Source: Warburgia ugandensis
Taxonomy: Eukaryota; Streptophyta; Magnoliopsida; Canellales; Canellaceae
Assembly (NCBI GenBank): GCA_035236585.1
Contig: CP141136.1
Span: 55,135,136-55,199,135 of the forward strand
Length of the DNA stretch: 64,000 nt
Direction: 5' to 3'
This document shows, one piece after another, positions 11,357 to 22,902 of this stretch; position 1 is the stretch's first letter; the number at the start of each line of letters is the position of its first letter. The position numbers were made by a program, and so were the translations under genes. Under the pieces are notes generated by a model, which saw only the letters and a program-made list of their open reading frames with translations, was not told where the DNA came from and searched no databases.

Positions 11357-11491
11357 TACATACATACATACATACATACATACATACATACATACATACA
11401 TACATACATACATACATACATACATACATACATACATACATACATAGTTTCTTCTCACATGGGTACAGACACACTCGGGTCTACCCTAACA
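11053..11491 (-). repeat. 5' LTR of the outer Copia-like element
   Basis: Begins TGTTGTGCC and ends CCCTAACA on the plus strand. It aligns with 1286-1591 except for an added CA/CATA microsatellite at 11309-11446. Confidence 0.6.
11309..11446. repeat. (CA)n then (CATA)n microsatellite inside an LTR
   Basis: About 44 bases of CA followed by about 96 bases of CATA. The other LTR has only a few CA repeats at this point, so the array grew after insertion. Confidence 0.9.
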
Positions 11492-11496
11492 CATAG

Positions 11497-11701
11497 AAGG
11501 AGAGCCTTGGTGCAACAGTTGAGTTGTCACCGTGTAACGTAGAGGTTGGGTTTGAGGCGCAGAAACAGCCGCTTGCAAAATGCAAGACAAGGTTTTGTAC
11601 TATAGGCCCTTTGTGGTCCTTCATTTCTTGGACCCTATATATGTGAGAGCTTCATGTACTCTTTTAACCAACCCTTGGGATAAGGCTTTGATGATGATGA
11701 T
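11497..11701 (+). mobile_element. Au-like SINE with an RTE-type 3' tail
   Basis: The tRNA-like head has an A-box at GCCTTGGTGCAACAGTTG and a B-box-like GGGTTTGAGGC (11548-11558). The body has GAAACAGCCGCTTGCAAAATGCA, read here as GAAACAGCCG then CTTGCAAAATGCA, and later CCCTTTGTGGTCC and TTGGACCCT, the hallmarks of the plant Au SINE. The end reads TTGGGATAAGGCTTTGATGATG, seen here as TTGGGATAAGG and then TTGATGATGATG. This matches the 3' ends of the RTE LINEs in this window. It lies directly beside the Copia target duplication. No clear own duplication was found. Confidence 0.75.
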
Positions 11702-13215
11702 TGTGACATCAACCATTTTATGGGCCATTATGGTGGAGGGGGGGGGGGTGTCTCAGTTCCATTGAAGATTCATTAGTACGATTAGCTGATTAGACAATCA
11801 ACGGCTGAAAGACATCTTAAAATGGATGGCTTTTTAATCACCATTTGATCAAGGATCTAAATCATTCGCCAAGTGTTGAACAGGGCAATGCACTAGGGAG
11901 ATGCCATGGGCCCGAATGGTGTACTCATGAGAGTGGGTTTTGCTCGAGTAAATCCGATCAGTCACCCATTTGCCTGCGCTAAAAGTGCATGTGGGGGCAG
12001 TTTACGTGGGCACCATACATAGCAGTGTAAAGCAAAGAGCAATGAGAGAGCAGCTATTTCTTTCCTCATTTCTACTAGATAGAGTTTTACGATGCATTCA
12101 AGTTTCTTTGGCTTTTTGGTTCTTCTCGTTGTCGTACTCTTGGCATTGCACTTGTTACGAACCTTACGGACCTTTACTCCTTGAAGAACGACATCAGCTT
12201 TCTAGAACGAGAGCTTCTACCATTAAAAATGGTTGCACAATCCATTCAAGATGTTTTCTGTTTGCTTCTGTTGATTTGCACGACAGGCTGTTACCTTTTT
12301 TCCTGTCTTGGTTTCATGTCCTTCTACTACTACAACAATCGGTTAGGAGAGTGCGCAGAAGAGTTCTTGTTTGTTTCATTTACTGTTGATCTTCTGTTTA
12401 CCTTCAAATGTGTGATAAGTTTATTTTAATTTGTTGGTTTGACGCCACATTCTCATTCTTAGAAGCGTTATAAACCTTTTCCTTCAATAAGGTATACGAG
12501 TTCTCGAAGAAAGTAGAAGCCTGCTGCTGTGGGTTCATTTTCTTCTTGTAAGGTGATAACAACCATTTGTTCCCTTCTCCTATAGCACAATTATCGGATG
12601 TCCTATCACAGTTGGAATAATAGATTTTATTCATATATAAGCTAAGATGTTCCGATAAATGGACAGCTTAAGACCTTTAAAGAGGATTTACTTTAATCAC
12701 ACAACATCTTTATAATTGTATTTGCACGTGCAAAAAGTCAACTTAGTACGTGAGCTAAATGTATACGTGGGATCACTGATTACACAAGCACCATGACAGG
12801 GAAAGAGGTCAACCGCGGAGCTGTTTTCTTTTTTTGGGGTATGGAAGCAGGTTTTTATGGATAACGTGAAACCCACAAGCTACTTGACCTGGCACAAGAT
12901 AGTCCATTCTTGTGCCAGTAGTGTAGAAGGCACTTTCATTTCAACCATAGAGAAGGTTTCTTTGATCCTGATGCGTCATGGATGATTTACTTGCACCGTT
13001 ACACATGTTACTTAGCTTTTCCCTTAAATAAAAAAATAGTAAGGAGCTTGAGTGATACTTAGGCTAAATGGAATAAGATATTGATACTATTCATTTCATA
13101 TATTATTTTATTTTAGTTCTTGAATTGAATAATAGAGCTAGATGATTCATTAAAATTTTATTTTAATTTATAAGTGTCAAAGAAAGGAATAGTTTTGATA
13201 GTTAAAGATCTAGTT
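11702..13215. other. Unassigned sequence; includes a degenerate copy of the LRR 3' flank
   Basis: No recognised gene. Open stretches around 11970-12430 are rich in F, L and C and resemble translated non-coding sequence. 12330-12570 resembles 650-900. The rest (12640-13215) shows nothing identifiable. Confidence 0.35.
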
Positions 13216-13334
13216 TATAGGTAGAACGAGATATAGTCATATTAGATGTTAATTTGTACGTAGGTGTTAAAGAAATGAACATTTTTGATAGGTAGAAAGA
13301 GATATAGTCATATTAGATGTTAATTTGTATGTGT
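13216..13334 (+). repeat. Two-copy tandem duplication, about 73 bases
   Basis: GATATAGTCATATTAGATG occurs in both copies, as do the neighbouring ATAGGTAGAA and TTAATTTGTA segments (around 13216-13261 and 13289-13334). Confidence 0.75.
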
Positions 13335-13340
13335 ATGTCT

Positions 13341-13342
<2 letters not shown>

Positions 13343-13435
<93 letters not shown>
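13343..13435. repeat. (TA)n(TG)n microsatellite at the left edge of the pararetrovirus
   Basis: About 30 bases of TA followed by about 57 bases of TG, directly abutting the viral reading. Confidence 0.95.
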
Positions 13436-13437
<2 letters not shown>

Positions 13438-15495
13438 GTTACAAAAAGGCTAAGTAAGAAACCAGCTTTAAATGCAACCGTTTCAACACAAGAATTGAAA
13501 CATGAGATTAATAATCTCGAAACAGAAATTGTTCTGTTGAAAAATGAAAATCAATCTATAACTCAAAGAATAAGGAGATTAGAGAATTCAAAACCAGAAA
13601 TAGGTCAAACATCAAACATGGTTGATGCGTTTGATCCAGAACCACAATATCTTGACCTAATCAGGCAAGTTACTTCACTAAAATGGTACATTAATGTTGC
13701 CATATCTGTTGCAGGTGAATGGTACCTTTCTGACCTTATTGCGTTAGTTGACAGTGGCGTGACATAAGCTGTATTCAAGAAGGATTAGTTCCTACCAAAT
13801 ATTTTGAGAAAACCTCGCAAAGTCTTACTTCAGCTAACAATAATAAGCTCAAAATCAATTTTAAACTTAATAATGCAGTTATTTGTAATAACGATATTTG
13901 CATTCCAGCTCCTTTCTTATTGGTCAAGGACCTACACCATCATATGATTTTAGGAACACCATTCATCTATAATATAATGCCTATTGATAAGATTGATCCT
14001 TCTGGAATATATTTTTCTAAAGAGAATCAGCAATTTTCCTTCAAATTCATTACTGACCCTCAAACTCATGTGCTTAATGAAGCTAGACAAATCTTATTAA
14101 AAGAACAATAGATTAATTTTATAAAGGAAGAAATTGCTTATCACAATGTCCAGAATAATATTCGGGTCAAAATGTTTCAACAGAAAATTACAAATCTCCT
14201 TCATACTTTCTTAGAAAACCTTTACAATGATCTTCCAAATGCTTTCTCGAATAGAAAAATTCATTGTGTCACTCTTCCTTATATTGAAAACTTTTCAGAG
14301 GATAATATCTCGACTTAAGGTAGGCCAGCACAAATGAACTCTCAATACATAGAGTTGTGTAAAAATGAAATCTTTGATCTTGTTAATAAAATGCTAATTC
14401 ACAGTTCATCTTCCCCTTGGAGTTGTACTACTTTCTATGTTAATAATGCAGTCCAAAAAGAGAGAAGGAAACCTAGACTTGTGATCAATTATAAACCTCT
14501 TAATAAAGTTTTAAAATGGATCAGATATCCAATTCCAAACAAATGTGATATGCTCAATCAATTACAAGGATCAGTAATCTTTTCTAAATTTGATCTGAAA
14601 TCAGGTTTCTAGCAAATTCAAATTCATGAATATGATAGATATAAAACTGCCTTCACTGTCCCTTTTGGACAATATGAGTGGAATGTTATGCCTTTTGGTT
14701 TGAAAAATGCTCCTTTTGAATTTCAGAAGATTATAAATGATATTTTTGATGAATATAGTCAATTTATCATTTCATATATTGATGATGTATTAATATTCTC
14801 AAAATCTTTAGATCAACACTTTAAGCATCTTGAAGTTTTTCGGTGGTTGATTCAGAAAAATGGTCTTGTTTTATCTGCTTCAAAAATGAAGTTATTTCAA
14901 CTAGAAATTAGATTCCTTGGTCATAATATTTTTCAAGGACGCACTGTTACCATTTAGAGAAGCATTGAATTCGCTTCTAAATTTTCTGATGAGATTATTG
15001 ATAATAAATAGTTACAAAGATTTTTAGGATCTTTAAATTATATTTCTGATTATTTTCAAAATCTGGAAGCCAATACTGCTATCCTATTTAATCGACTCAG
15101 AAAAAATGCGAAGCCTTGGACTGAAGAACATACTAAGATGGTTCAGAAAATTAAGTCTAGGGTTAAAAGTCTCCCCTGTTTAAATCTTGCCTATTTTGAA
15201 TGGTTCAAACTTGTTGAAACTGATTCGTTCGATATAGGCTATGGTGGTATTTTGAAACAAGTTAATCCCTCTTCTAATAAAGAAGAACTTGTTCGATTTA
15301 CCTCTGAAAAATGGAATGATACCCAGAGAAAATATTCTACCATAAAAAAGGAAATGCTTTCAATTGTTAAATGCATTTCCAGATTCCAAGATGATCTTTT
15401 AAATAAAAAAAATTTACTTCAAATTGATTGCAGTGCTGCAAAACAAATTATTGAAAAAGATGTTAAAAATATTGTTTCAAAACAAATTTCTGCCT
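13436..15495 (+). pseudogene. Endogenous pararetrovirus (Caulimoviridae-type) polyprotein relic
   Basis: The reading runs in one direction through several broken pieces. First is a coiled-coil segment (about 13480-13590). A protease-like region follows, with DSG near 13749 and LGTPF near 13945. The reverse transcriptase spans about 14330-14957, with the catalytic YIDD at 14775-14786. RNase H-like sequence follows to about 15480. The RT style (LVINYKPLN, PFGLKNAP) is that of plant caulimovirids rather than Ty3/Gypsy elements, and no integrase is present. Stops at about 13765, 14109, 14316, 14610, 14955 and 15009 show it is dead. No movement or coat protein was recognised. A Florendovirus- or Petuvirus-like assignment is inference. 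Confidence 0.75.
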
Positions 15496-15550
15496 ATATA
15501 TGTATATATATATATATATAGGTATGTATGTATGTATGTATGTATGTATA
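15494..15550. repeat. (TA)n(TATG)n microsatellite at the right edge of the pararetrovirus
   Basis: TA repeats then TATG repeats, directly after the viral reading. They are followed by TATATAAAGAGACA, the inverse of TGTCTCTTTATATA on the left side. Confidence 0.9.
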
Positions 15551-15559
15551 TAAAGAGAC

Positions 15560-16284
<725 letters not shown>

Positions 16285-16288
16285 ATAG

Positions 16289-16742
16289 AAGAATTGTATG
16301 GTGCTCCTAGGAGTAAATGGAAGTACTTGTCATGTGGAAAGGAAAACGAGTACAACTGCATTTTTTTCTTAATATCTAAGCTATTCCTCTAATTCAACCA
16401 CATTAGATGGCCTATGTGCCAAAACACAGATAAGAAAAACACTTGTGTGAACTTCTTTTATATGGTCCTTTTGGTTAAAAAAACATGGTGCTTTAGGAGG
16501 GAGATTGTTTTTTGTTTAACATCATCTATTTTTCAACCAAACACGCAAAATATGATCTCCTAAGTTTTTATTTTATTTTACTTATTTTATTTGGGTTTTG
16601 GTACATAGGCCATCTAGATGTGGCTAACCTAGACGAACAAATTAGATCTATGAAAATATGCAAAAAAGTAGGGCCTTGCCCCATTTCTCTTTGTGCCTAA
16701 TAGGTGCTCCCCTTTACTCTCAAGAGTACCATATAATTCCAC
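16289..16742. mobile_element. Foldback MITE candidate
   Basis: The two halves are inverted copies. GAATTGTATGGTGCTCC at the left matches the reverse of GGTACCATATAATTC-type sequence at the right end. CCACATTAGATGGCCTATGT (16399 on) pairs with ACATAGGCCATCTAGATGTGG-like sequence near 16600-16622. The arms enclose an AT-rich centre. No coding sequence. Superfamily and exact ends are not settled, and no clear target duplication was found. Confidence 0.6.
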
Positions 16743-17786
16743 TTGTTTACATCAATATAGAGTAGAAGCATGCTAGACTGAAGGCTCTATAGAGCACCTC
16801 TTGAGAAGCGTCCCTCATTTTACCATGAAGGGGCCCACTTTTGAATGATCAAACCTGCTCATCCAATTGCCCTAACCCTTGATACTTGGTATTTTAAACA
16901 AAAGAAATAGGATAATTCTAGAAATTGATGAAGTGTAACTTTTAATAATAAGTAACAAACAATTAGAATTTTTTTTATAAACAATCATCCAAATTCAAAT
17001 CCCAAGAACATAGCTTTTAGGATGCTAAGCTCATGCAAACATTATGATTTTTTATTTATCAGGTATCCAAGTTTAGAGCAATCATATGAGCTTATACAAA
17101 TGTGGACACCTTTATGGAATAAAGAGGGGCACATTGAGGGAAGTTTGCTATAGGACCTTCGGCTTGTCATTTCTTTATAGAGTATTAAATATACGATTTT
17201 GATCATTAAAATGAAGTTTGTGTTCTTTGTTTACATTTAAATATTTATTTGTTTATATTAAGATGGACTTTAGAAGGGAAACTTTGATCATTAGTTTGAG
17301 GTTTTAATTTCCAATTGGAAAGGATACATAATTTTATATCAAGTTGTAAAATCCTGTTAGCATCAAATTTTGCATTTATGTGTGATGTGAAAATAATCAC
17401 ACAAAAAAGGAATATGAAACTCGATTTCCCCTTTCATAGAGTTAGGGTGTTTATTATTTATCAAGTAGTTGTGAGATATATTCCTCAAGTTATATTAGTT
17501 GGTAAGATTTTTTCTAATTACATGGGAATTAATTACATTTTTTTAATAATTGAGACCATACGAAAATCTTTGACTACTGAATATATACGTATAGACATAC
17601 AAAGAACATCGATCAGTCCTTGATTATATACAAACAAATTATAATGATTAAGAGCTTCAATGGTACTCAAGGATAGAGTAGATCAATTTGATAATATGAT
17701 CAAGTTATTGATTAGATTTAGCAACATGTGCTAGTCAATAACTGATATATGTGTGTCTTCAAATGGATCACTATGATTACATAAGA
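16743..17786. other. AT-rich non-coding sequence
   Basis: No gene recognised. The short open stretch at 17315-17623 has no known motif. Two more copies of the TTGATCATTA..GAGGTT repeat fall at about 17195 and 17285. Confidence 0.4.
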
Positions 17787-18435
17787 GTAAGTGACCTTGT
17801 AAGACCCTCTAATAGTATTAGATATAGAGTTAACATTCTTCTCTTTAATTGTTTTTAACATGTTTCTTTTTAATTGTTTAAGTGTAGGTAGCTTTGTCAA
17901 AGCTTCAAGTGCATAGTGGTATCCTTTATAGAAGTAGGAGGTGCATACTTTTAGTCGGCATAAACTTTACATTTCTTTAACCATTTGATGTTAGAGAAGA
18001 ATAAATGTGTTATTAGTAACTAGTTAGCTTTAAAAGGAGACGAGGCTTAACTCTATTGGGATCACTGTTCTTGCTTGATTCATTTTTACAACATAATCAA
18101 TTTACTGACTTAGTTCTATGATGTAAGCTGATCGATTGTTGATATTTGGGGATGTCTCTGAAAATGTTACCTCCACTTCATAAGAGTGTATGACATTTGA
18201 ATTCTCTGCATTGAGTATTAAGTATGTCATCAACATGTTCTCTCTTTTATTGTTTAGGCATAGGTAGCTTTATCATAGCCTTAAGTCCATAGCAGTGTCC
18301 TTTATAAATGTATGAAACACATACCTGTATTGATCATAGGCTTTGCCTCCCTTTTGCCATTTGATGTTAGATGAAAAGATATGTATGTAATCATTGACTG
18401 TTAACATTTAAGAGGGCATCAGGTTTAACTCTGTT
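17787..18435 (+). repeat. Direct duplication, about 390-base period, two copies
   Basis: 17830-18070 and 18218-18435 share, in order, TAGGTAGCTTT, a GTCCTTTATA-like stretch, CCATTTGATGTTAGA and GGTTTAACTCT. The copies differ by many substitutions, so it is old. Confidence 0.65.
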
Positions 18436-18588
18436 TGTAACAGCCCACAATTTTAATTTCTTTTAGGGCTAATCTTATTGTGTTAAAACTGATTATGAAA
18501 CCTTAAAATTTGAGTAGTATTTGGAAAAACAATTTCAACAACACTAAGAACATCAAAATCAGAGTCCAAATGAAGAAGATATGGTTTT

Positions 18589-18687
<99 letters not shown>

Positions 18688-20060
18688 TTACTTAAATGAA
18701 GGGGGGCCAAATTTGATACTGATACCCCCTCCCCAACTTCAGGCGACATCAATGTCAGGTCTGTTGCCTCCCAGACCCGACGGACTGATGAACAAAAAAA
18801 AAAAAAAAGAAAGAAAGAAGAAAACCGATGAAGGAGAAACAGGGGGGAGGAGAGAAAGGAAGAAGGAGAGAGGACAGAAGGAAGAGAAGGAGAGGAAAGA
18901 GGAGAGAGGGAAGGAGGGGCCGGATCTACATGCCGGAAAACCTCCCACACTGGAAGAAGAGGAACATTAGGGTTTTCTAGTGCTGAATTTTGCAGGTGCC
19001 GCAAGAGAAGAAGACGATATGGATCATTGATCCGAGCTGACAGATCTTCTCAGGGCACGAGCATGAACCAAAACCCCAAGGTTTTGGAATGATCCATGCA
19101 TTGTTGAACACTGGATTGAAGGGGAGATCCTCGCACGCCTAGGGTGAAGGGTTTTCCAATGAATATGAGCCAATCTAGCCCATTCCAGAGAGGGAAGAAC
19201 ACGAAAACATGTCTAGAAGGTAAGATCTACAAAAACCCAACTTTTGATTTGAGGAATTTTTTTAAATACATGCGTTTTTATGCTAGATCTAGACATAGGG
19301 ACGATTTAACCATTCATTTCTCAATCTAAACCTATAATTAGGTAAGTACTTGATAAGCCTAAAATCAACCAAGATCATCGATCAAGGCTGAAAAATCGAT
19401 CATACAATCTTAATCGTCCAATCAGGTACTATTTGCATAGTAACTTTTTGATGTTTGATCGATGATAGACACTACAGATGAGTTCTAGAGTACTGAAATT
19501 ACTAGGATATGGCACAAATTGAAGAATCTATATTGAAATTGATAAAAAAAACCTAAACTGTCTGATCGGACAGCAGAGTAATAAGGACCTAGCACTTCTG
19601 ATTGGTGATCAGAGCCACCATGGTGTTCCCTAACCTTTAATAAGTCAAGATACTTAAAAAAAATTCAAGATAAGGCCACTAGACAATGAAAACAACTTAC
19701 AGTTACTTAAGATGAATGATGAATAGCCAATCAAAGACCAATGGTGTGGATTAGCAATCCAGTAACCATAATAGGTCATTCAACTAGCAGAAGCACGTAC
19801 TAACAAAAGGTGAACACCTACAGGGCCTGCCGAACAACCAAAGCCACCTTACTAGTAGAATCGGCAATAACCCTCCATTTATTAGAAGTTTCCTATCTAA
19901 GCTGTCCACTAAAGTTTAGCTTGAGTGAGCTCCCATTAGGAAACCAAAACTTGTCTGGCTGTATATTTAGGGTGTGAACACAATTATCTAGAAATTCCAT
20001 TGTCAAAGGGAATCCCTGAAAGTAATTAGTTTTCAAAGCCTTACAATGAATTTAAAAATT
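18436..20060 (+). repeat. Possible LTR fragment
   Basis: Begins TGTAACAGCCCACAATTTT, a start common among plant Gypsy LTRs. It then has a CA array (18590-18685) and a purine-rich leader-like tract (18790-18920). TCTGTT occurs just before the start and again at about 20070, which may be a chance match. No primer site or protein follows. Right boundary is uncertain. Confidence 0.3.
18590..18685. repeat. (AC)48 microsatellite
   Basis: About 96 bases of uninterrupted AC. Confidence 0.97.
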
Positions 20061-20854
20061 ATTTCATCTGTTATTGTATCTAGTCTTTTAGGTGTGATCC
20101 CCCAGGACATATATAAAATTCCTATCATTAGGTGACCATAGAACGGAAAATTCATCTCATTTGATGACCTTTGTGGTAAGCACAAAGGTCTTCTCCTACA
20201 TGAAAGGGGTGAATTTTTTTTGCCTCATCTATGTCCTATGAATGATGATGATGATGATGATTTATGTCCTATAAAATATACTGCTATATGTACCTATGAT
20301 AGAGACTCATGACTAGCATTCAAAGAGTCATCACTAGTCTTACTGTTAGATGTTTAACATCATAATTATGCAAAAGGATGAAATGATGCTCGGAATTGTT
20401 TGAATTGGCTTGGTGAAAATTTATTCAGCAAGTTCATATTTCTTGTTAAAATTTAGATAGTGCCGCCCTTATGCTTAAAGGAATTGGATTTGGGAAACAT
20501 GGTATCAATTTTGCCTTAACCAATGTTGAAAACTAAATTCCTCTTGTTTTTCTTCCCATGGCTTAGGAGTATTGTCTGAGCTGAGGTTTTTATTAAGCTT
20601 GATGACATACATTTCAATAAATTGAGTTGATGCTTGTGTGGACACTTGTTATAAATTTACTTGGTAAATTCTGCTTACTGTTTTAGTGTTTTCTCACTGT
20701 GGACCAATTTCTACTTATATAGGTCAATCTTCTGCAACAAATTAGTGGTTTCTACGGTTCCGCAACTACGAAATCTAGCAAAATCAAGTCTTTCCTGTTT
20801 CTCTGTCTCGTCTCGCAAAACCCACATAGAAAGTACTTTCCTCTGCTGCCCAAC
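20061..20854. other. Upstream region of the TRM1 relic
   Basis: No gene recognised. Contains the GATGAT insertion at 20240-20262. Probably held the TRM1 promoter, but no distinct element can be pointed to. Confidence 0.35.
20240..20262 (+). mobile_element. Tail-only RTE insertion candidate
   Basis: A 23-base GATGAT run is flanked by perfect copies of TATGTCCTAT (20230-20239 and 20263-20272). That fits target-primed insertion of nothing but the LINE tail. Confidence 0.5.
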
Positions 20855-20993
20855 ATGGGTGATGAAGGAGAAAAGCAGCAAAAATTGAATAGACCAGTTT
20901 CTACTGATCCAGACGATTCTACCATTATCAAAGAAAAGAGATGCAGAGATTTTGATGCACGCTAATAATGAAGTGTTTTACAATAAGACTCAG
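20855..20993 (+). pseudogene. TRM1: TRM1 relic, first exon
   Basis: Starts ATG at 20855 (MGDEGEKQQKLNRPV) and reads STIIKEK. One extra base near 20938 shifts the frame, after which DAEILMHANNEVFYNKTQ is readable up to the donor CAG/GTGATA at 20993/20994. The phrase is the N-terminus of plant TRM1. Confidence 0.8.
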
Positions 20994-22902
20994 GTGATAA
21001 TTTTTGCTTTATTTTTGGGTAATTATCTGATTTGAAGCGGTTCAGGAGATGTTGTGATGAGATACTTAGTGGGGTTCCAGTTTGTTGAAAATTTCTTTTA
21101 GTTTTAATCTTTTGATGAATATGCTATGGTTATAAAAAAGGGTTTTTACAGATTCTGGGTCTGAAAATAGGTGATGCAGTATTTTTGTTTCAGTACAAAA
21201 ACAATTTGAAAATCCTATTTGTTTTCTTCTTTTTCTGGGTATTGGTAAAGGCTTGTGTCATGGGCTGTTTATGGAAGTACTTACGTTGATCTTACAGAAA
21301 ATGTTTAATGGAAATCCATTGACTTTTGGTAGGAAGTGTAGACCCTTATGATGTAAATTGTCGTAATTTTGTGTGTTGCTGAATGAGTTGTATCATCTAA
21401 GTGGTTAGTTTTAGATGGAATGTCCTTTCATGACAGAAACTTACTTTGAAGTTTGAATGACAACTAATCTTTTAACATGTTTGACATATGAAAACACATA
21501 AAACTTGTTTGGTTTAGAGCAAGGTAGCGGTCAAAATTTGAATTTCTTCGTCTTGAATGGACGTAGAGATCTAGAATAATCCCTTCTTATTCCAAATTGT
21601 CTGTCTCTGACATCAATTGGTGTGTAGCCGAACGAGTGGATCCTAAAAGCGAGCTCATTCTAGTGGTGGCTTAAACCGCAATTGGTTGCTAGCAATTCTT
21701 TGCCTTTCTGATTCTTTTTATTTATTTATTTATTTGTGCAGTTTTACATTTCAAAAATTTGAGATTCTTTGTGTGGTTTGCAACTCTCATCTTCTTTTTT
21801 CAAGTTCTTGACACTGTTTGTAGAGATTTTACTCTTCACTGGCTTAGAAAGCGTGCAAGGAAACTCTCTTCATTTGTTCAACATTCCTTTTCCTCACTTT
21901 TTAGATGATTGTACAAACCCAGTTCATATTAGTAGACTCGATAGCAACCCAACTGAGTGTGCAATGATCAACCAAGTATGTTTATCAAGACACAACCTTT
22001 CAAGTTCCTATTTAGTAAAGTAACTGTCCAAAGTCAGCCATCACTATTGAAAATGTTTGCTTGTTTTGACTTTCTCTTGACCTTGATTTAATCTCTTTTT
22101 GTAATCATGATTACAAACTCACTTCCTATCCTTCTCTTGATTAATATTAAGATATCACTAATCCAATTGTGCCTTCAGCATAGCTCAAATCATATCTCCA
22201 TGATGATAGAAGGATTTGATGTAAGGCAGTCCTAAGTCACTAATCCCTGATATTACATCTTATTGTTCCTTATGCAGCCTTCATGTAATATGATTTGATC
22301 CATTTTGGCTTAATCTCTTCAAATCATTGCTCCATTTGCTTGATCATGTACTGTAAATCAAAGAGAGAAGTTCTGCTTAGTAGCAATACAACTTCTGATT
22401 GAACCCGTAAGGAGGATTACTTAACTATCACTTGATGCAACTTTTTGAAGCCAACTCCTAGAACTGCGTTAAGTTTCCAGAACAAATCAAAGTAAACAAA
22501 CCAATTTTTGAAGAAGGCAAAGGGGTTCCAAATGTATTGGAGAATCAGTTCCACCAACAAACTCTTACACTACAAAGAAATATAGATCATTAAGGATAAT
22601 CATCGCAAATCCTATTAAGGCACATCACATATCTTGTGTGTGATTCAAATTAACTGCTCAAACGAAAACCATGTGTGTAGACCAACTCTAAGTTTCAGTT
22701 GCACCTAATAATGCTTATCTATGAATCTAAGCACCTAAAATCAAGGGAGGGTGAGGAAACTAGGGCTTACTGCTTTCTCCAAGCTAGATTTGCTTGAACC
22801 TTATACACCAATTCACCTCTACATTTTACCTGTGATTATATGTAAATAGTTAAACTCAAGATTTAGAATGTTGCCTTAAAAATGACATCTATTAAGCTTT
22901 AT
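20994..22902. other. First intron of the TRM1 relic, left part
   Basis: T-rich intron-like sequence. The open stretch at 21769-22023 has no recognised motif. The second TRM1 exon was not found here. Confidence 0.45.

Larger units (their letters stand above)
1286..11491 (-). mobile_element. Outer LTR retrotransposon, Copia-like, host of the nested stack
   Basis: Two direct repeats of 306 and 439 bases share TGTTG starts and CCAACA/CTAACA ends on the plus strand. Read on the minus strand the LTR begins TGTTAGGGTAGACCC, a form common in plant Copia elements. The outer flanks are CGTAG (1281-1285) and CATAG (11492-11496), a 5-base target duplication with one CpG-type change. A degenerate Met-tRNA-like primer site lies just left of 11053 when read on the minus strand. 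The interior (9362-11052) has no recognisable gag or pol. The Gypsy element at 1688-9361 fills the rest. Copia assignment rests on LTR form only. Confidence 0.6.

Noticed and set aside
11209-11496. Open stretches with long runs of TH, YI or CVCM residues
   Set aside because: Translation of the CA/CATA microsatellite in an LTR.
13381-13435. A start within the TG array for the viral reading
   Set aside because: The CV repeat is microsatellite translation; the viral similarity begins only after it.
18483-19004. 173-codon minus-strand open stretch with Ser/Phe-rich and CV runs
   Set aside because: Combination of the AC array and a purine-rich leader read in reverse; no conserved motif.
18436-20072. 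Complete solo LTR with TCTGTT duplication
   Set aside because: Six matching bases with no conserved LTR end; kept only as a low-confidence LTR fragment.
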